Assembly: GCA_937944885.1 (NCBI GenBank)
Contig: CALFBB010000007.1
Coordinates: 1-64,000, forward strand
DNA length: 64,000 bases
Direction: 5' to 3'
Origin: an uncultured cyanobacterium
GTDB lineage: Bacteria; Cyanobacteriota; Cyanobacteriia; Thermostichales; Thermostichaceae
The notes beneath the pieces are model-generated. The model searched no databases. It was not told where the DNA came from and saw nothing but the letters and a program-made list of their open reading frames with translations. Both the position numbers and the translations under genes were made by a program. The number at the start of each line of letters is the position of its first letter. Position 1 is the stretch's first letter. Below are positions 29,218 through 38,243 of the stretch, piece after piece.

Positions 29218-29295
29218 TGCTCCGCCCTTCGCGATAGCGGTGCATAGCACTATAGCCGCAGGCTTGAGGGGTGGTGTAAACCGTAGGTCATGCGC
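29218..29295. repeat. Diverged intergenic repeat, copy A
   Basis: Two blocks here match a second locus at 43562-43647. Block 1 (29218-29250) agrees at 26 of 33 positions with 43562-43594, including TCGCGA and TAGCAC. Block 2 (29267-29293) agrees at 20 of 27 positions with 43621-43647, including TGGTG and TAGGTC. The sequence up to about 29450 is also non-coding. It may be a relic of a mobile-element end. Confidence 0.6.
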
Positions 29296-29494
29296 AGCAG
29301 CGGCGGGCGACCGGAGGGAGCAGTCTGCTAAGAGTGTCTCAACATGGGGTGGGGCCCGGCGTGGACATTGAATCAAAATCAAAATGCCTGCCGAGACGGT
29401 CTGACGGGGGTTGGGGTGACCCAATCCCCAATCTAGTTAAGGGTCTGTGAAACAGGAATCTCCAACCCTACCCGTTAGGGTTGGGGGGAGAGCA

Positions 29495-30466
29495 TCAATA
29501 GGAATCAACACGAACCACTTGTTGGGTTTGGGCAGATTGCTCAGCAGCCGCTGCAACCGCCATGGCATGGAGCATCTTCTCAGTGTTGACATAGAGGGGG
29601 CTGCCCTGGCGCAAATGCTCTAGGACCATGCGGGTATCCTGCTCAAACAGGCCATGACGGGATCCCGTCTCCAGTGGATGGGCACTGCCGGGGCGCAACA
29701 ACATTGCCTCCTCCCCATTGATCAATAGACCGCCCCGTTGGCCGTGCAGCTCCAGCAGCCGCTGCGAACACCACAAGGAGTCCCCTTTGCCATAAGCCAG
29801 CACCGCCACCAAGCCATCAGCAAAACTCAGTTGAGCGGTGCAATAGCAACTGTTGTAGCGGTGGGGCAAATCCGGGCCATCGTAGCGCAGTTGGCAACAG
29901 ACGCGTTCTACCGGCCCCAGCAAATCCACCAGACGGTGAATGCGGGAAACAGCCCCCATGAGGGGAAAGCCAAATAACTGCGGCTGATAGGTCCAGCGGT
30001 TGGGAGCGGGGTGGGTGGCAGTGAGGGTAATGTAGCGGACGGCAAACAGCTTGCCTAATCCCTCCAGTTCTCGCTTTAACAACAGGTGCACGCCGCTAAT
30101 CAGCTCAATGTGCTCGACATGCAACAGAACCTTGCGCTCTGCTGCCAGTTGCACCAAGGAACGAGCCTCGGCAACGTCGAGGGCCAGGGGATACTCCACA
30201 ACCGTATGGATCCCTAGGTCCAAGGCGGCGCGGGCAATGGCGGCATGCTCCCGGTTGATCGTGCTAACAAACACCAAATCCAACTGGTGACCATGTAGTA
30301 AGCTGGACCAATCAGGACAGGCAGCCGCCCCGAATTCTGCCGCAAAAGCGCTTACCCGCTCGGGATTTCGACCGGCAATCGCCACAATCTTTGCTTGCTC
30401 ATCTTTTCGCACTGCTTCCGCTCGTGAGCGGGCCGCATAACCAGTGCCAACAATCCCCACCCGCAA
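29495..30466 (-). CDS. bvdR: Biliverdin reductase BvdR
   Basis: 323 residues of the Gfo/Idh/MocA fold, similar along its length to Synechocystis BvdR. It reduces biliverdin IXalpha to bilirubin with NADPH and affects phycobiliprotein synthesis. The Rossmann start VGIVGTGYAARSRAEAVRKD is followed by VFVSTINREHAAIARAALDL, TVVEYPLALDVAEARSLV and KVLLHVEHIELISGVH, the segments that distinguish BvdR from sugar dehydrogenases of the same fold. THPAPNRWTYQPQLFGFPLM and SRHGLFEQDTRMVLEHL also match. Its neighbours do not belong to bilin metabolism. Confidence 0.88.
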   Translation of the reverse strand: MRVGIVGTGYAARSRAEAVRKDEQAKIVAIAGRNPERVSAFAAEFGAAACPDWSSLLHGHQLDLVFVSTINREHAAIARAALDLGIHTVVEYPLALDVAEARSLVQLAAERKVLLHVEHIELISGVHLLLKRELEGLGKLFAVRYITLTATHPAPNRWTYQPQLFGFPLMGAVSRIHRLVDLLGPVERVCCQLRYDGPDLPHRYNSCYCTAQLSFADGLVAVLAYGKGDSLWCSQRLLELHGQRGGLLINGEEAMLLRPGSAHPLETGSRHGLFEQDTRMVLEHLRQGSPLYVNTEKMLHAMAVAAAAEQSAQTQQVVRVDSY

Positions 30467-30630
30467 TGTTTGTTTCCTCCCATGAGTGGCTAGAACGAGT
30501 CAACCCGTGAAGCCCTGTTTGTAGCGTCACATAGGAAGGATCCCTTATACCAGCCTATAGCCAACTCATTACCCGAGATCACTTGGTCTGCTTTGCGGTA
30601 TAGCATTCAATTTTCCGATTCCAGATCTTT

Positions 30631-30783
30631 TCAAGACCCCACCTGTTGAATCAGTGCTGCGACCAAGCCGGTCCAGCCCGTCTGGTGGTTGGCCCCCAAA
30701 CCGCAGCCACGATCCCCGTGGAAGTACTCGTAAAACAGGATCCAATCCCGCCAATGGGGATCCGTTTGAAAAAGATCGTATTC
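30631..30783 (-). pseudogene. C-terminal remnant of a glucosidase-like gene
   Basis: About 50 codons are readable on the minus strand, ending at 30631. They include [20 protein letters not shown] and [20 protein letters not shown]. This is the conserved C-terminal tail ([19 protein letters not shown]) of bacterial GH63/mannosyl-oligosaccharide-glucosidase-like proteins. The upstream side is cut by a stop exactly where an 11-bp tandem duplication begins, and nothing further of the roughly 900-residue protein is present. It lies next to a glucose-dehydrogenase-like SDR, a pairing I recall in other cyanobacteria. Confidence 0.7.
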
Positions 30784-30796
30784 TCATCGTATTCTC
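30775..30796. repeat. 11-bp exact tandem duplication at the glucosidase remnant
   Basis: ATCGTATTCTC occurs at 30775-30785 and again at 30786-30796. The length is not a multiple of three, and the duplication coincides with loss of the reading frame of the remnant. Confidence 0.95.
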
Positions 30797-30850
30797 CATG
30801 AACAGGCCGCCCCTCCGTTTGCGGATCCCGTTTATTCGAGAGGCTTCTAG

Positions 30851-31657
30851 CTAGGCAGACCAGGCCTCCCGAAAATCAGCGTACAGGGTGAGGCCACCAT
30901 CGATATAAAGAGTCTGCCCGGTGATGTAGGCAGCCTCATCGGAGGCTAAGAACGCAGCAGCAGCTGCCATCTCTGCCGCAGTACCGGCCCGACCCATGGG
31001 AATGTGACTCTCCACCACCGCTTTTTGCTCGGGATTCTGTACCCAAGCCTCGTTGATTGGGGTGAGGGTGGCACCGGGAGCAATGCCATTGACTCGGATG
31101 CCTCGACCGGCATATTCCAAAGCCAAGCTGCGGGTGAGATTACCCATACCCCCTTTGCTAAGAGAATAGGTGAGATAAAAGGGGCGGGGAATGATCTCAT
31201 GCACGCTGGATACGTTGATGATCACACCGGATCCCCGCTCCAGGAAATGCTTAAGGGCTTCTCGGGCACAGAGGAAGGAGCCGCGCAAGTTCACATTCAA
31301 GACGCGATCGTACTCTTCTAGGCTAATCTCATGGGCAGGCCGCTCTATCTGGATCCCGGCGTTATTAACCAAAATATCCAGATGACCCCAGCTTTGAATC
31401 ACCTGCTGCACCAAGTTAATGACATCAGCTTCTTGAGAGACATCCCCCTGGATCAGCAGCGACCGCACATGGCAGGCCTCCACATCACCGCACACCTTCT
31501 GCATCATGGCGGCTTGGGTATCTTCTGCGTCTTGAATGCTTTTGCGATAGTTGATGGCAACATCACACCCTTCCTGGGCAAAGCGGAGAGCAATCGCCTG
31601 ACCAATACCAGAACTGGCCCCGGTTATCAGTACTGTTTTCCCGGCTAATCCCTGCAT
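30851..31657 (-). CDS. Glucose 1-dehydrogenase-like short-chain dehydrogenase
   Basis: 268 residues, classical SDR. It has the cofactor motif TGASSGIGQAIALRFAQEG, the NNAG motif in DILVNNAGIQIERPAHEI, and the Ser-Tyr-Lys triad in INVSSVHEI and YSLSKGGMGNL. Family segments RGIRVNGIAPGATLTPINEA and YITGQTLYIDGGLTLYADF match bacterial glucose 1-dehydrogenases, which often accept NADP. The substrate is inferred from similarity only. The neighbouring glucosidase remnant would fit a former glucose-releasing and oxidising pair. Confidence 0.85.
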   Translation of the reverse strand: MQGLAGKTVLITGASSGIGQAIALRFAQEGCDVAINYRKSIQDAEDTQAAMMQKVCGDVEACHVRSLLIQGDVSQEADVINLVQQVIQSWGHLDILVNNAGIQIERPAHEISLEEYDRVLNVNLRGSFLCAREALKHFLERGSGVIINVSSVHEIIPRPFYLTYSLSKGGMGNLTRSLALEYAGRGIRVNGIAPGATLTPINEAWVQNPEQKAVVESHIPMGRAGTAAEMAAAAAFLASDEAAYITGQTLYIDGGLTLYADFREAWSA

Positions 31658-31725
31658 GAAACTCCTGGGGCAACACCAGCCCTATTCTAGGCGCTGGATT
31701 TCTTGACAAGACCGGCTCTTGGTGG

Positions 31726-32340
31726 TCAGGGAGAAACAGTCTGTGCAGAAAAGTCAGGTGCAGCCCCAGCAGAGGAAGGAAAATGCCGCTCTAGCAAGTC
31801 CGGGATCCTCTGGGGCGAGACCCCACTGTAGCGGGCTTTGTCGGGCATGAACACAACATTAGGCCCCTGTTTGCAGGCCTTCATGCAGCCCACCCCTTGC
31901 ACCCGAATGGAATGGGGGTAGCTGGCCAAATGAAAATTCAGAGCTTGGATCACCGCCCCGGCCCCCCGCCGACAACAATCAGATTTTTGACAGACCAGCA
32001 CAGCGCCCTTGGGCCTTGAGTCGGAATTCCCTAACGAGGGTCCAGTCCGCAGCGTCGGTGGGGGCGGTTCCGTAGAGCTAGGCTCGACTCGGTAGAGCAC
32101 CCACTTCTCCTGCCCTTTGCGCAAATCCACCTCCCACGCTCCCCAGATGTGAATGACATCTCCCGGTTTCAGGGTACGATAGAGCTCTGAGCGAATTGCT
32201 TTGGGAATCTTGCCAACCAAGAGGTCGGAGCCCGTCTGCCAGCACAGGTATTTCAACTTGCCATCTGCAGAGGGCATAAACCCCAAAAACTGCCCCTCCA
32301 ACTGGAAAGGGATCCCTTGCTTGTGGTGCGACCTATCCAT
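31726..32340 (-). CDS. Thioredoxin-like [2Fe-2S] ferredoxin-domain protein
   Basis: 204 residues. The first half (about 1-90) is a conserved cyanobacterial OB-like region (QLEGQFLGFMPSADGKLKYL, KPGDVIHIWGAWEVDLRKGQ). The second half is a thioredoxin-like 2Fe-2S domain with four cysteines in the NuoE-like arrangement: VCQKSDCCRRGAG for the first pair and GVGCMKACKQGPNVVF for the second. An extra adjacent cysteine (DCC) is present. A linker rich in Ser and Pro joins the parts. It probably carries electrons or senses redox state; no partner is identified. Its start overlaps the end of the upstream small gene by 8 bases, so the two are likely coupled. Confidence 0.8.
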   Translation of the reverse strand: MDRSHHKQGIPFQLEGQFLGFMPSADGKLKYLCWQTGSDLLVGKIPKAIRSELYRTLKPGDVIHIWGAWEVDLRKGQEKWVLYRVEPSSTEPPPPTLRTGPSLGNSDSRPKGAVLVCQKSDCCRRGAGAVIQALNFHLASYPHSIRVQGVGCMKACKQGPNVVFMPDKARYSGVSPQRIPDLLERHFPSSAGAAPDFSAQTVSP

Positions 32341-32605
32341 CCTGTCCCCCTGTCTGAATCTTTAACCGCCAGCAGTCTTCTAGGTTTTGTACCAGCTCCT
32401 GACGAGAGGTCAGGTATTGCCGAACCACACTCCGCACCTGCAGGGCTGCCAAGGGTGTGTTGATCTCCACCTGAAATCCTCCATCTTCGGTACATACAGA
32501 AGGGATCCCTAGCTCCACCAACCGCCGACCAATGCGCCAGCGTTCCCCCAAGGGAATCTGCAGACAATAACGACCAGAGGAAACAGGCAGAGAAACCAAG
32601 TTCAT
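32333..32605 (-). CDS. Conserved small cyanobacterial hypothetical protein
   Basis: 90 residues from the ATG at 32605 (MNLVSLPVSSGRYCLQIPLG); a start four codons earlier is possible. The middle reads GERWRIGRRLVELGIPSVCT and the end LEDCWRLKIQ. There are no membrane segments. I do not know its function. It precedes the 2Fe-2S protein with an 8-base overlap, which suggests a shared role. Confidence 0.7.
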   Translation of the reverse strand: MNLVSLPVSSGRYCLQIPLGERWRIGRRLVELGIPSVCTEDGGFQVEINTPLAALQVRSVVRQYLTSRQELVQNLEDCWRLKIQTGGQDG

Positions 32606-32857
32606 GGTTGGAATCAAAACCTCTCAGTTGAAGTGAGTCAAAGACTAAAAAATGTAAATCAAAATATTTCTCAATAAGCAATCAAAAGTTGAAGGGGTAG
32701 GCAAGTAAGTGTCACCCAACCCGTAAGCCCCTTTAGGCGCTCTAACCCCTGTCAACTTGCCTGGCACACTGACCAGAGATTCAGCCAGCTTTTAGATTTC
32801 TTGAGAGGCAGCTCAGCTAGGTCAGATCTAGGCCCAGACCTGAGCCTGGCGATGCCA

Positions 32858-33409
32858 TCAGGCTCTGCCATTCATCAAGCCAAACACCAAGCTGTCATCG
32901 GCCAAGAAGTGAGCCAGGTGGAAAGCCCGGTCTTCGGTCTTCAACAAAATCTGCTCGTAAAGGTAGCGGGTAGCGCGATCCCCAAGGCTTTCTGCCTGGG
33001 CTGCCTGCCGCCGTAACAGATCGATGATGGCTTGTTCCGCCGCCAGGTCGTTGCTCAACATCTGCCGCGCCTCAAAGGCCCCGTCCGGCTCTGGAGTAAA
33101 GCAACACAGCTGCGCTAACGTGCCAAAAGTAGCCGCCGGCACACCCCCTAGCCCATCCAGACGCTCCCCTAGATCGTGAACATGGCCGCGCACCTGTTCG
33201 TAATGCTCTTGAAAGAGTTGATGCAAAGGGTAAAACTCGGTCCCCTCTACCACGAAATGGTGCTTCTGGTATTGCAGGTACAACCCCTGAAAACTGGCAA
33301 AGAGGGCATTCATGCCCTCACAAATCGGTTGGGTGACCTCAGCCCCGAGCAGGACAGCATTGTCCCGTACGCTGCTAAAGGCTTGGCGCAAAGTTGCAGT
33401 TTCAGTCAT
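32858..33409 (-). CDS. dpsA: DpsA-type DNA-binding miniferritin
   Basis: 183 residues from the ATG at 33409 ([20 protein letters not shown]). Dps proteins form dodecamers that oxidise iron with hydrogen peroxide and protect DNA. The ferroxidase region reads [20 protein letters not shown] followed by [22 protein letters not shown], with the H, E and D positions of the DpsA group of Synechococcus. The C-terminal half is longer than E. coli Dps, as in cyanobacterial DpsA. An in-frame ATG ten codons upstream is less likely. A Fur/PerR-like site overlaps its probable promoter. Confidence 0.92.
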   Translation of the reverse strand: MTETATLRQAFSSVRDNAVLLGAEVTQPICEGMNALFASFQGLYLQYQKHHFVVEGTEFYPLHQLFQEHYEQVRGHVHDLGERLDGLGGVPAATFGTLAQLCCFTPEPDGAFEARQMLSNDLAAEQAIIDLLRRQAAQAESLGDRATRYLYEQILLKTEDRAFHLAHFLADDSLVFGLMNGRA

Positions 33410-33432
33410 ATGGCGAGGGTCTCCGGTGAAGG

Positions 33433-33452
33433 TAAGCAATGATAAGCAATGA
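33433..33452. repeat. 10-bp exact tandem duplication in the dpsA leader
   Basis: TAAGCAATGA occurs at 33433-33442 and again at 33443-33452, about 25 bases before the dpsA start. Confidence 0.95.
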
Positions 33453-33534
33453 GTAGGAACTTTAGGATAACAGCTCAGCAGGCTAGGGTAAGCAGGTTAG
33501 CGGACCTTGGGAACGCTCCCCTGTGTGTTCCTCA

Positions 33535-33574
33535 AGTATAGTACAAAGGGTTGGCTTTTGTGAATCATTTTCAA
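33535..33574 (-). promoter_or_regulatory. dpsA promoter with overlapping Fur/PerR-like box
   Basis: On the minus strand TTCACA (33564-33559) and TATACT (33540-33535) form -35 and -10 elements with an 18-base spacer. The -35 lies inside TTGAAAATGATTCAC (33574-33560), an imperfect TGA-AAT-ATT-type dyad resembling Fur and PerR boxes. The leader to dpsA would be about 120 bases. Binding of iron or peroxide regulators is inferred. Confidence 0.45.
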
Positions 33575-33604
33575 TAAGTCTTGTGAAAGGAGTACAGGCT
33601 GAGG

Positions 33605-34643
33605 ATGTTCCTGGGGGAGAGGTTTGGGGTTGTGACAGGGGCAGGCAGAGTATCTGCAAATTATCTAGACTATCTTTTTTTTGAGCAGCATTGCCCCTCT
33701 CTCCATCAACTGGACTGCTGTCGCAACTTGCTCAGCCAGACTTGCCTTAACGTCTGTATCATCACTTACAGAGATTCCAACTGGTCTGAAGCATCCCAAA
33801 GAGCACATTCACATCATTTGGTACTGCATCCACCACGAAACTAATCGATTGGAAGAAACCGAGGTAAAGTGGCTGCACTCTTTAGAGGAGAAAAATGTGC
33901 CGGCCATTCTGATCCTAAGCCAGTATTTAGGTGCAGGTGAGGAAAGCGAATTCTTAAAGTACTTGAAAAGTCAAAATTTGCCGGTACACTATCCGGTACA
34001 TTATATTGTGCTGGTTTTAGCTTGTGACAAAGCAATTACTCGGACAATTACGATTCTTGTCCACGGCTTGGAGCACCTGATTGGCTGCACCTTAGAGCTG
34101 CTTCCAGAAGTTGCCCGTCTTGCCTTTATTCAACAGCAGCTGCTACGAGTGGACTTGAAAGCCGAAGCTGCCTGGAAGTTTGCGTCAGGTTATGTGGGCA
34201 GCGCTGCCTTCATTGGGGCAGCACCAATTCCTTTTGCCGATGCACCTTTGTTGGTGACTGTGGAAGTTGCCCTGAGCCTCAATATCAGTCGTATCTTCGG
34301 CCGCAAAGCCTCTCCTGAGTTCTGCTTGTCGCTGATAGGAGCTTTGGCTGGAATTGGGCTAGCGCCAACGATCGGGCGAGCGATTGTTTTTAACCTGCTT
34401 AAGCTTATCCCTGTTGCTGGATCCACCACCCAATCTGCTACGGCAGCTACTATTACCCTAGCGATTGCCTATGTCTATATTGAGGTGATGAAAGCAGTTG
34501 CCTATGCAGAAATCAAAGGTAATCAACTCTTGCAATCTGAAATCGAGGAGCTGCTCAGGGAGCAGTACTTCAAATATGTAGGTTCCAAACAGGCGGAACA
34601 AAAGGCCCAAGCAATTGTCAGAAATATCCTCAAAAATATCTAA
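33605..34643 (+). pseudogene. Damaged GTPase/DUF697 membrane protein gene
   Basis: The longest frame, from 33681, encodes 320 residues, but its first 45 are not family-like. It then continues as the second half of a dynamin/Era-like GTPase with a DUF697 tail: HPKEHIHIIWYCIHHETNRL, VPAILILSQ (the usual LTQ/NKxD position), then hydrophobic DUF697 helices (FIGAAPIPFADAPLLVTVEV, AGIGLAPTIGRAIVF). An upstream frame from 33605 carries ERFGVVTGAGRVSANYLDY, which looks like the switch I region. The P-loop GxxxxGKS and the Walker B segment are missing, and the two pieces are in different frames. A functional truncated product from 33681 is possible, but the simplest reading is a decaying gene. Confidence 0.6.
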
Positions 34644-34789
34644 ACAACTGTCATGGGGAAAAAGGTCGATCTTCAGTAGCTATAGTAATCTATTTCGGCT
34701 CTAATGAGCAGTTCAATTGGTAAAGCCATCTGAGAGTTTACAAAAACCTCTCTGGGGTTCTATCAGGACAGATTGCTGGATCTAGATGG

Positions 34790-35803
34790 CTACCTAGACA
34801 GTGCGTCACGGTGGTAGCTGGAGTCGACTTTAACCTGACCGGGGCTTATTGCACCCTCAAATCCAAATGCCCCTTGCACCAGGTAAAGGGGACGACCCTT
34901 CACCTCTTCAAAAATACGGCCCAAGTATTCTCCGATGATCCCCAGGCTGATCAGTTGAATCCCACCTAAGAACAACACCATCACCGCCAAGGAAGCATAT
35001 CCCGGTACATCGGATCCCAATAGCAAGGTTCGCGTTACCAAGAAAGCTCCATAGAGCAAAGCCAGCAGCGAGATGAACAACCCCACGTAACTCCACACCC
35101 GCAGTGGCCAGGAACTAAAAGAGGTAATTCCCTCCACGGCCAAGTTCCACAGACGCCAGTAGTTCCACTGGGTTTTGCCACGGTAGCGGGGAGCGCGGTC
35201 GTAAAAGATGGCCGTCTGTCGGTAGCCCACCCAAGCAAAGATCCCTTTCATAAAGCGGGTGCGCTCCCGCATTTGCTTAATCGCGTCCACCACCTGTCGA
35301 TCCAATAGGCGAAAATCACCAGTGTTACGTGGGATCCGCACCTGGCTAAGTTGATCGATGACATGGTAGAAACCGTGGGCAGTCAATTGTTTGAACCAGC
35401 TCTCCCCCTGACGGCTGCGGCGCACTGCGTACACCACTTGGTAGCCTTGTTGCCACAACTCCAGCATTTGCGGGATCAACTCCGGTGGATCCTGAAGATC
35501 GGCATCGATGGGAATCACAGCCTTCCCTGAGGCATAATCAATGGCAGCAGTGAGAGCAATCTCTTTCCCAAAGCAACGGGAAAGGTTGATCACCTTAATG
35601 CGGGGATCCCGGCGGTGAAAATCCAGCAAAATTTCCAGAGTGTTGTCCTGGCTGCCATCGTTCACACAGACCAACTCGTAGCTAAGCAGCAAGGGATCCA
35701 AAGTTTGCCTGAGCCGCTCAAACAAATGCTCAAGATTATCCGCCTCATTCTTACAGGGGATGAGGATGGATAGCTCCGGAGGGGTTCGCTCAACAACCAT
35801 CAA
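34790..35803 (-). CDS. Membrane-anchored GT2 glycosyltransferase (GtrB/DPM1-like)
   Basis: 337 residues. The cytoplasmic GT-A domain begins LSILIPCKNEADNLEHLFER, with the DxD-type region PIDADLQDPPELIPQML and the acceptor segment RNTGDFRLLDRQVVDAIKQM. RYRGKTQWNYWRLWNLAVEG is the conserved motif before the membrane part. Two transmembrane helices follow (YVGLFISLLALLYGAFLV and VMVLFLGGIQLISLGIIGEY). Homologues transfer glucose, mannose or similar sugars from nucleotide sugars to undecaprenyl or dolichyl phosphate. No GtrA flippase is adjacent. Confidence 0.88.
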   Translation of the reverse strand: MMVVERTPPELSILIPCKNEADNLEHLFERLRQTLDPLLLSYELVCVNDGSQDNTLEILLDFHRRDPRIKVINLSRCFGKEIALTAAIDYASGKAVIPIDADLQDPPELIPQMLELWQQGYQVVYAVRRSRQGESWFKQLTAHGFYHVIDQLSQVRIPRNTGDFRLLDRQVVDAIKQMRERTRFMKGIFAWVGYRQTAIFYDRAPRYRGKTQWNYWRLWNLAVEGITSFSSWPLRVWSYVGLFISLLALLYGAFLVTRTLLLGSDVPGYASLAVMVLFLGGIQLISLGIIGEYLGRIFEEVKGRPLYLVQGAFGFEGAISPGQVKVDSSYHRDALSR

Positions 35804-35840
35804 TTAGGAAGAGCAGAAATAGGGATCCCTTGCTTAGCCA

Positions 35841-36824
35841 TCATAGGGCTGCCGACATATCGGCCACAATCGAGCGCAACTCATCCTCCGAGACACGATA
35901 CACCTCATTGCAAAACTGACAGACAGCCTCTGCCCCTTTATCGGTCTGGATCATGTCTATCAGTTCATCACGGCCCAACATGCGCAAAGCCCCTTTCACC
36001 CGGTCAGAATTGCACTTGCAGTAAAACCGGATGGTGCGCATCTCCGGCACAATTTTCAGATCCAAATCCCCCAAGCAACTCTGCAGCAGCTCCCGCAAGC
36101 CCCCTCCAGAAGCCAGCATGGGGCTGAATTCTTCTATCTTGGCCAGGCGGGTCTCCATTTCAGGAATCAAACTGGCCGGAGCCCCCGGCATAAGTTGCAA
36201 CAACACCCCCCCAGCTGCCCGCACCCGCTGAGAATCTAGGTTCACACCCAGCAGTACAGCCGAGGGGATCTGCTCAGAGGAAGAGAGATAATAGGTGATA
36301 TCATCCCCCACTTCTCCAGATACCAACTCTACGGCGCTAGTGTAGGGCTGACCGTACCCCAGATCCCGCAAGACATGCAGGTATCCGTAGCGCCCGACTG
36401 CTTGCCCCACATCCAACTTGCTTTCTGAGGTCAGGGGCAGCTCAATCGCCGGATTGCCCACATAACCGCGCACGGTGCCATCCAGGCCGGCATCCACCCA
36501 AATGTTACCCAGAGGACCATCTCCCTTCAGTTGCAGGTTGATGCGTGCCTGACGTCGTTTCAGGTTGGCGGCTAGGAGCAGCCCTGCACTCATGGCTCGC
36601 CCCAGGGCAACCGTGGCTACGTAGGAAAGCTTGTGGCGATCCCGCGCTTCCTGCACTGCCTGGGTGGAGACCAAACCCACCACCCGAATTTTGCCTTCTG
36701 CCGCCGTCGCTCGGATCAGATGATCCGGAAGCGAGTGGGGCGATATCTCAGAAACAGCTTTGGATTCCTTTGATCCAGAGGCATCCGTCATTACAACCTC
36801 AACGCGCATCTCGGAACTAGGCAC
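35841..36824 (-). CDS. hslO: Redox-regulated chaperone Hsp33
   Basis: 327 residues. Hsp33 is a holdase activated by oxidation, which releases zinc and unfolds a C-terminal switch. The N-terminal domain includes LPDHLIRATAAEGKIRVVGL and ATVALGRAMSAGLLLAANLK. The C-terminal zinc centre has the four cysteines in FYCKCNSDRV and AVCQFCNEVY. The start may be internal: an in-frame ATG at 36791 precedes TDASGSKESKAVSEI, while homology begins near SLPDHLIRA. It is divergent from the apc operon. Confidence 0.95.
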   Translation of the reverse strand: MPSSEMRVEVVMTDASGSKESKAVSEISPHSLPDHLIRATAAEGKIRVVGLVSTQAVQEARDRHKLSYVATVALGRAMSAGLLLAANLKRRQARINLQLKGDGPLGNIWVDAGLDGTVRGYVGNPAIELPLTSESKLDVGQAVGRYGYLHVLRDLGYGQPYTSAVELVSGEVGDDITYYLSSSEQIPSAVLLGVNLDSQRVRAAGGVLLQLMPGAPASLIPEMETRLAKIEEFSPMLASGGGLRELLQSCLGDLDLKIVPEMRTIRFYCKCNSDRVKGALRMLGRDELIDMIQTDKGAEAVCQFCNEVYRVSEDELRSIVADMSAAL

Positions 36825-37044
36825 CCGGGATCCCCTGGCTACCCATTTCTCTATCTTGAATTGTAACCACTCTCCCGTAGGATAACTGAAGCCATACCCT
36901 CGAGAGGGACTAAAAGAACCCCTTTCCTGGGAGAGATCTTAAGAAGTGTGAAGATCTGAGATGGAGGATGGCAGCCATGCCCGAAAATAGCATCCGGGTA
37001 TGTTCGTCATACTCTTTAAAAAACCGACTTGAGGATAGATATTC

Positions 37045-37530
37045 ATGAGCGTTGTCACGAAATCGATTGTGAATGCGGACGCAGAAGCCCGCTACCTGAG
37101 CCCAGGGGAATTGGATCGGATCAAATCCTTTGTTACCTCTGGTGAGAAGCGGCTACGCATCGCTCAGGTCTTGACCGAGTCTCGTGAGCGCATCGTAAAG
37201 CAAGCTGCCGATCAACTCTTCCAAAAGCGCCCTGATATTGTCTCCCCTGGTGGCAATGCTTACGGCGAGGAGATGACTGCGACTTGCTTGCGGGATATGG
37301 ACTACTACCTGCGCCTGATTACCTACGGCATCATTGCCGGTGATGTCACCCCGATTGAAGAGATCGGCTTGGTGGGTGTTCGGGAAATGTACAACTCTCT
37401 GGGTACCCCGATTCCGGCGGTGGCTGAGAGCATCCGTCAGATGAAGCAGGTGGCAACGGGTCTGCTATCTCCCGATGATGCGGCTGAGGCTGGCTATTAC
37501 TTTGACTTCGTGGTGGGAGCAATGGGTTAA
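37045..37530 (+). CDS. apcA: Allophycocyanin alpha subunit
   Basis: 161 residues, exact length for ApcA. It is the alpha subunit of the phycobilisome core pigment-protein and binds one phycocyanobilin at the cysteine in [20 protein letters not shown]. The start [20 protein letters not shown] is typical. The ATG is preceded by GAGGAT at good distance, and about 220 non-coding bases lie upstream, with no promoter I could assign firmly. First gene of apcA-apcB-apcC. The core-membrane linker gene apcE, often directly upstream, is absent here. Confidence 0.97.
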   Translation: MSVVTKSIVNADAEARYLSPGELDRIKSFVTSGEKRLRIAQVLTESRERIVKQAADQLFQKRPDIVSPGGNAYGEEMTATCLRDMDYYLRLITYGIIAGDVTPIEEIGLVGVREMYNSLGTPIPAVAESIRQMKQVATGLLSPDDAAEAGYYFDFVVGAMG

Positions 37531-37592
37531 CCCCCAGGGTTTCGACTGCACACTTGTCTAATGTTCACTGATTTGGATTTAGGAAGCTCATC

Positions 37593-38078
37593 ATGCAAGA
37601 CGCGATTACCGCTGTGATCAACAGCTACGACGTCCAAGGCAAGTATCTGGACAACTCGGCCATGGACAAATTGAAGTCTTTCTTCGCCACGGGTGAGTTG
37701 CGGGTGCGGGCGGCTGCTACCATTGCCGCCAATGCCTCCACCATCGTCAAGGATGCTGCTGCTAAGGCGTTGCTGTACTCCGATCTAACTCGTCCCGGGG
37801 GCAACATGTACACCACCCGTCGCTATGCTGCTTGCATCCGCGATATGGATTACTACCTGCGCTATGCCACCTATGCCATGCTGGCCGGGGATACTTCCAT
37901 CCTGGATGAGCGGGTGCTGAATGGGTTGAAGGAAACCTACAACTCTTTGGGCGTGCCCGTGGGTGCCACCATCCAAGCCATCCAAGCGATGAAAGAGGTG
38001 ACGGCTGCTTTGGTGGGTGCTGATGCCGGCAAGGAGATGGGCGTATATTTCGACTACATCTGCTCTGGCCTGAGCTAA
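37593..38078 (+). CDS. apcB: Allophycocyanin beta subunit
   Basis: 161 residues. It begins [20 protein letters not shown] and carries the bilin cysteine in [34 protein letters not shown] contains the conserved region around Asn71/72, which is methylated in many beta subunits. [20 protein letters not shown] is the C-terminal helix. It pairs with ApcA to form the alpha-beta monomers of core trimers. It lies 62 bases after apcA. Confidence 0.97.
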   Translation: MQDAITAVINSYDVQGKYLDNSAMDKLKSFFATGELRVRAAATIAANASTIVKDAAAKALLYSDLTRPGGNMYTTRRYAACIRDMDYYLRYATYAMLAGDTSILDERVLNGLKETYNSLGVPVGATIQAIQAMKEVTAALVGADAGKEMGVYFDYICSGLS

Positions 38079-38085
38079 GCACTAG

Positions 38086-38125
38086 CGTGTTGGATCGGGT
38101 TAAGTTCCATTGTCCAACGAACACG
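38086..38125 (+). promoter_or_regulatory. Hairpin between apcB and apcC
   Basis: CGTG-TTGGA (38086-38094) pairs with TCCAA (38113-38117) and CACG (38122-38125), leaving a small bulge. It has no T tract. It may be a processing or attenuation site that lets apcB transcripts exceed apcC transcripts, as apc operons often need. Confidence 0.4.
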
Positions 38126-38243
38126 ACGGGCGACTTGCCACAGGGATCTGGTGTGCTGCTCAGGGTACGCGAGCTTTCTGAGGGGAGTCGCCTGTTTGTT
38201 GGCCGAGACAGCCCATTTCGTTGTAGATCAGGGATCCCATATC

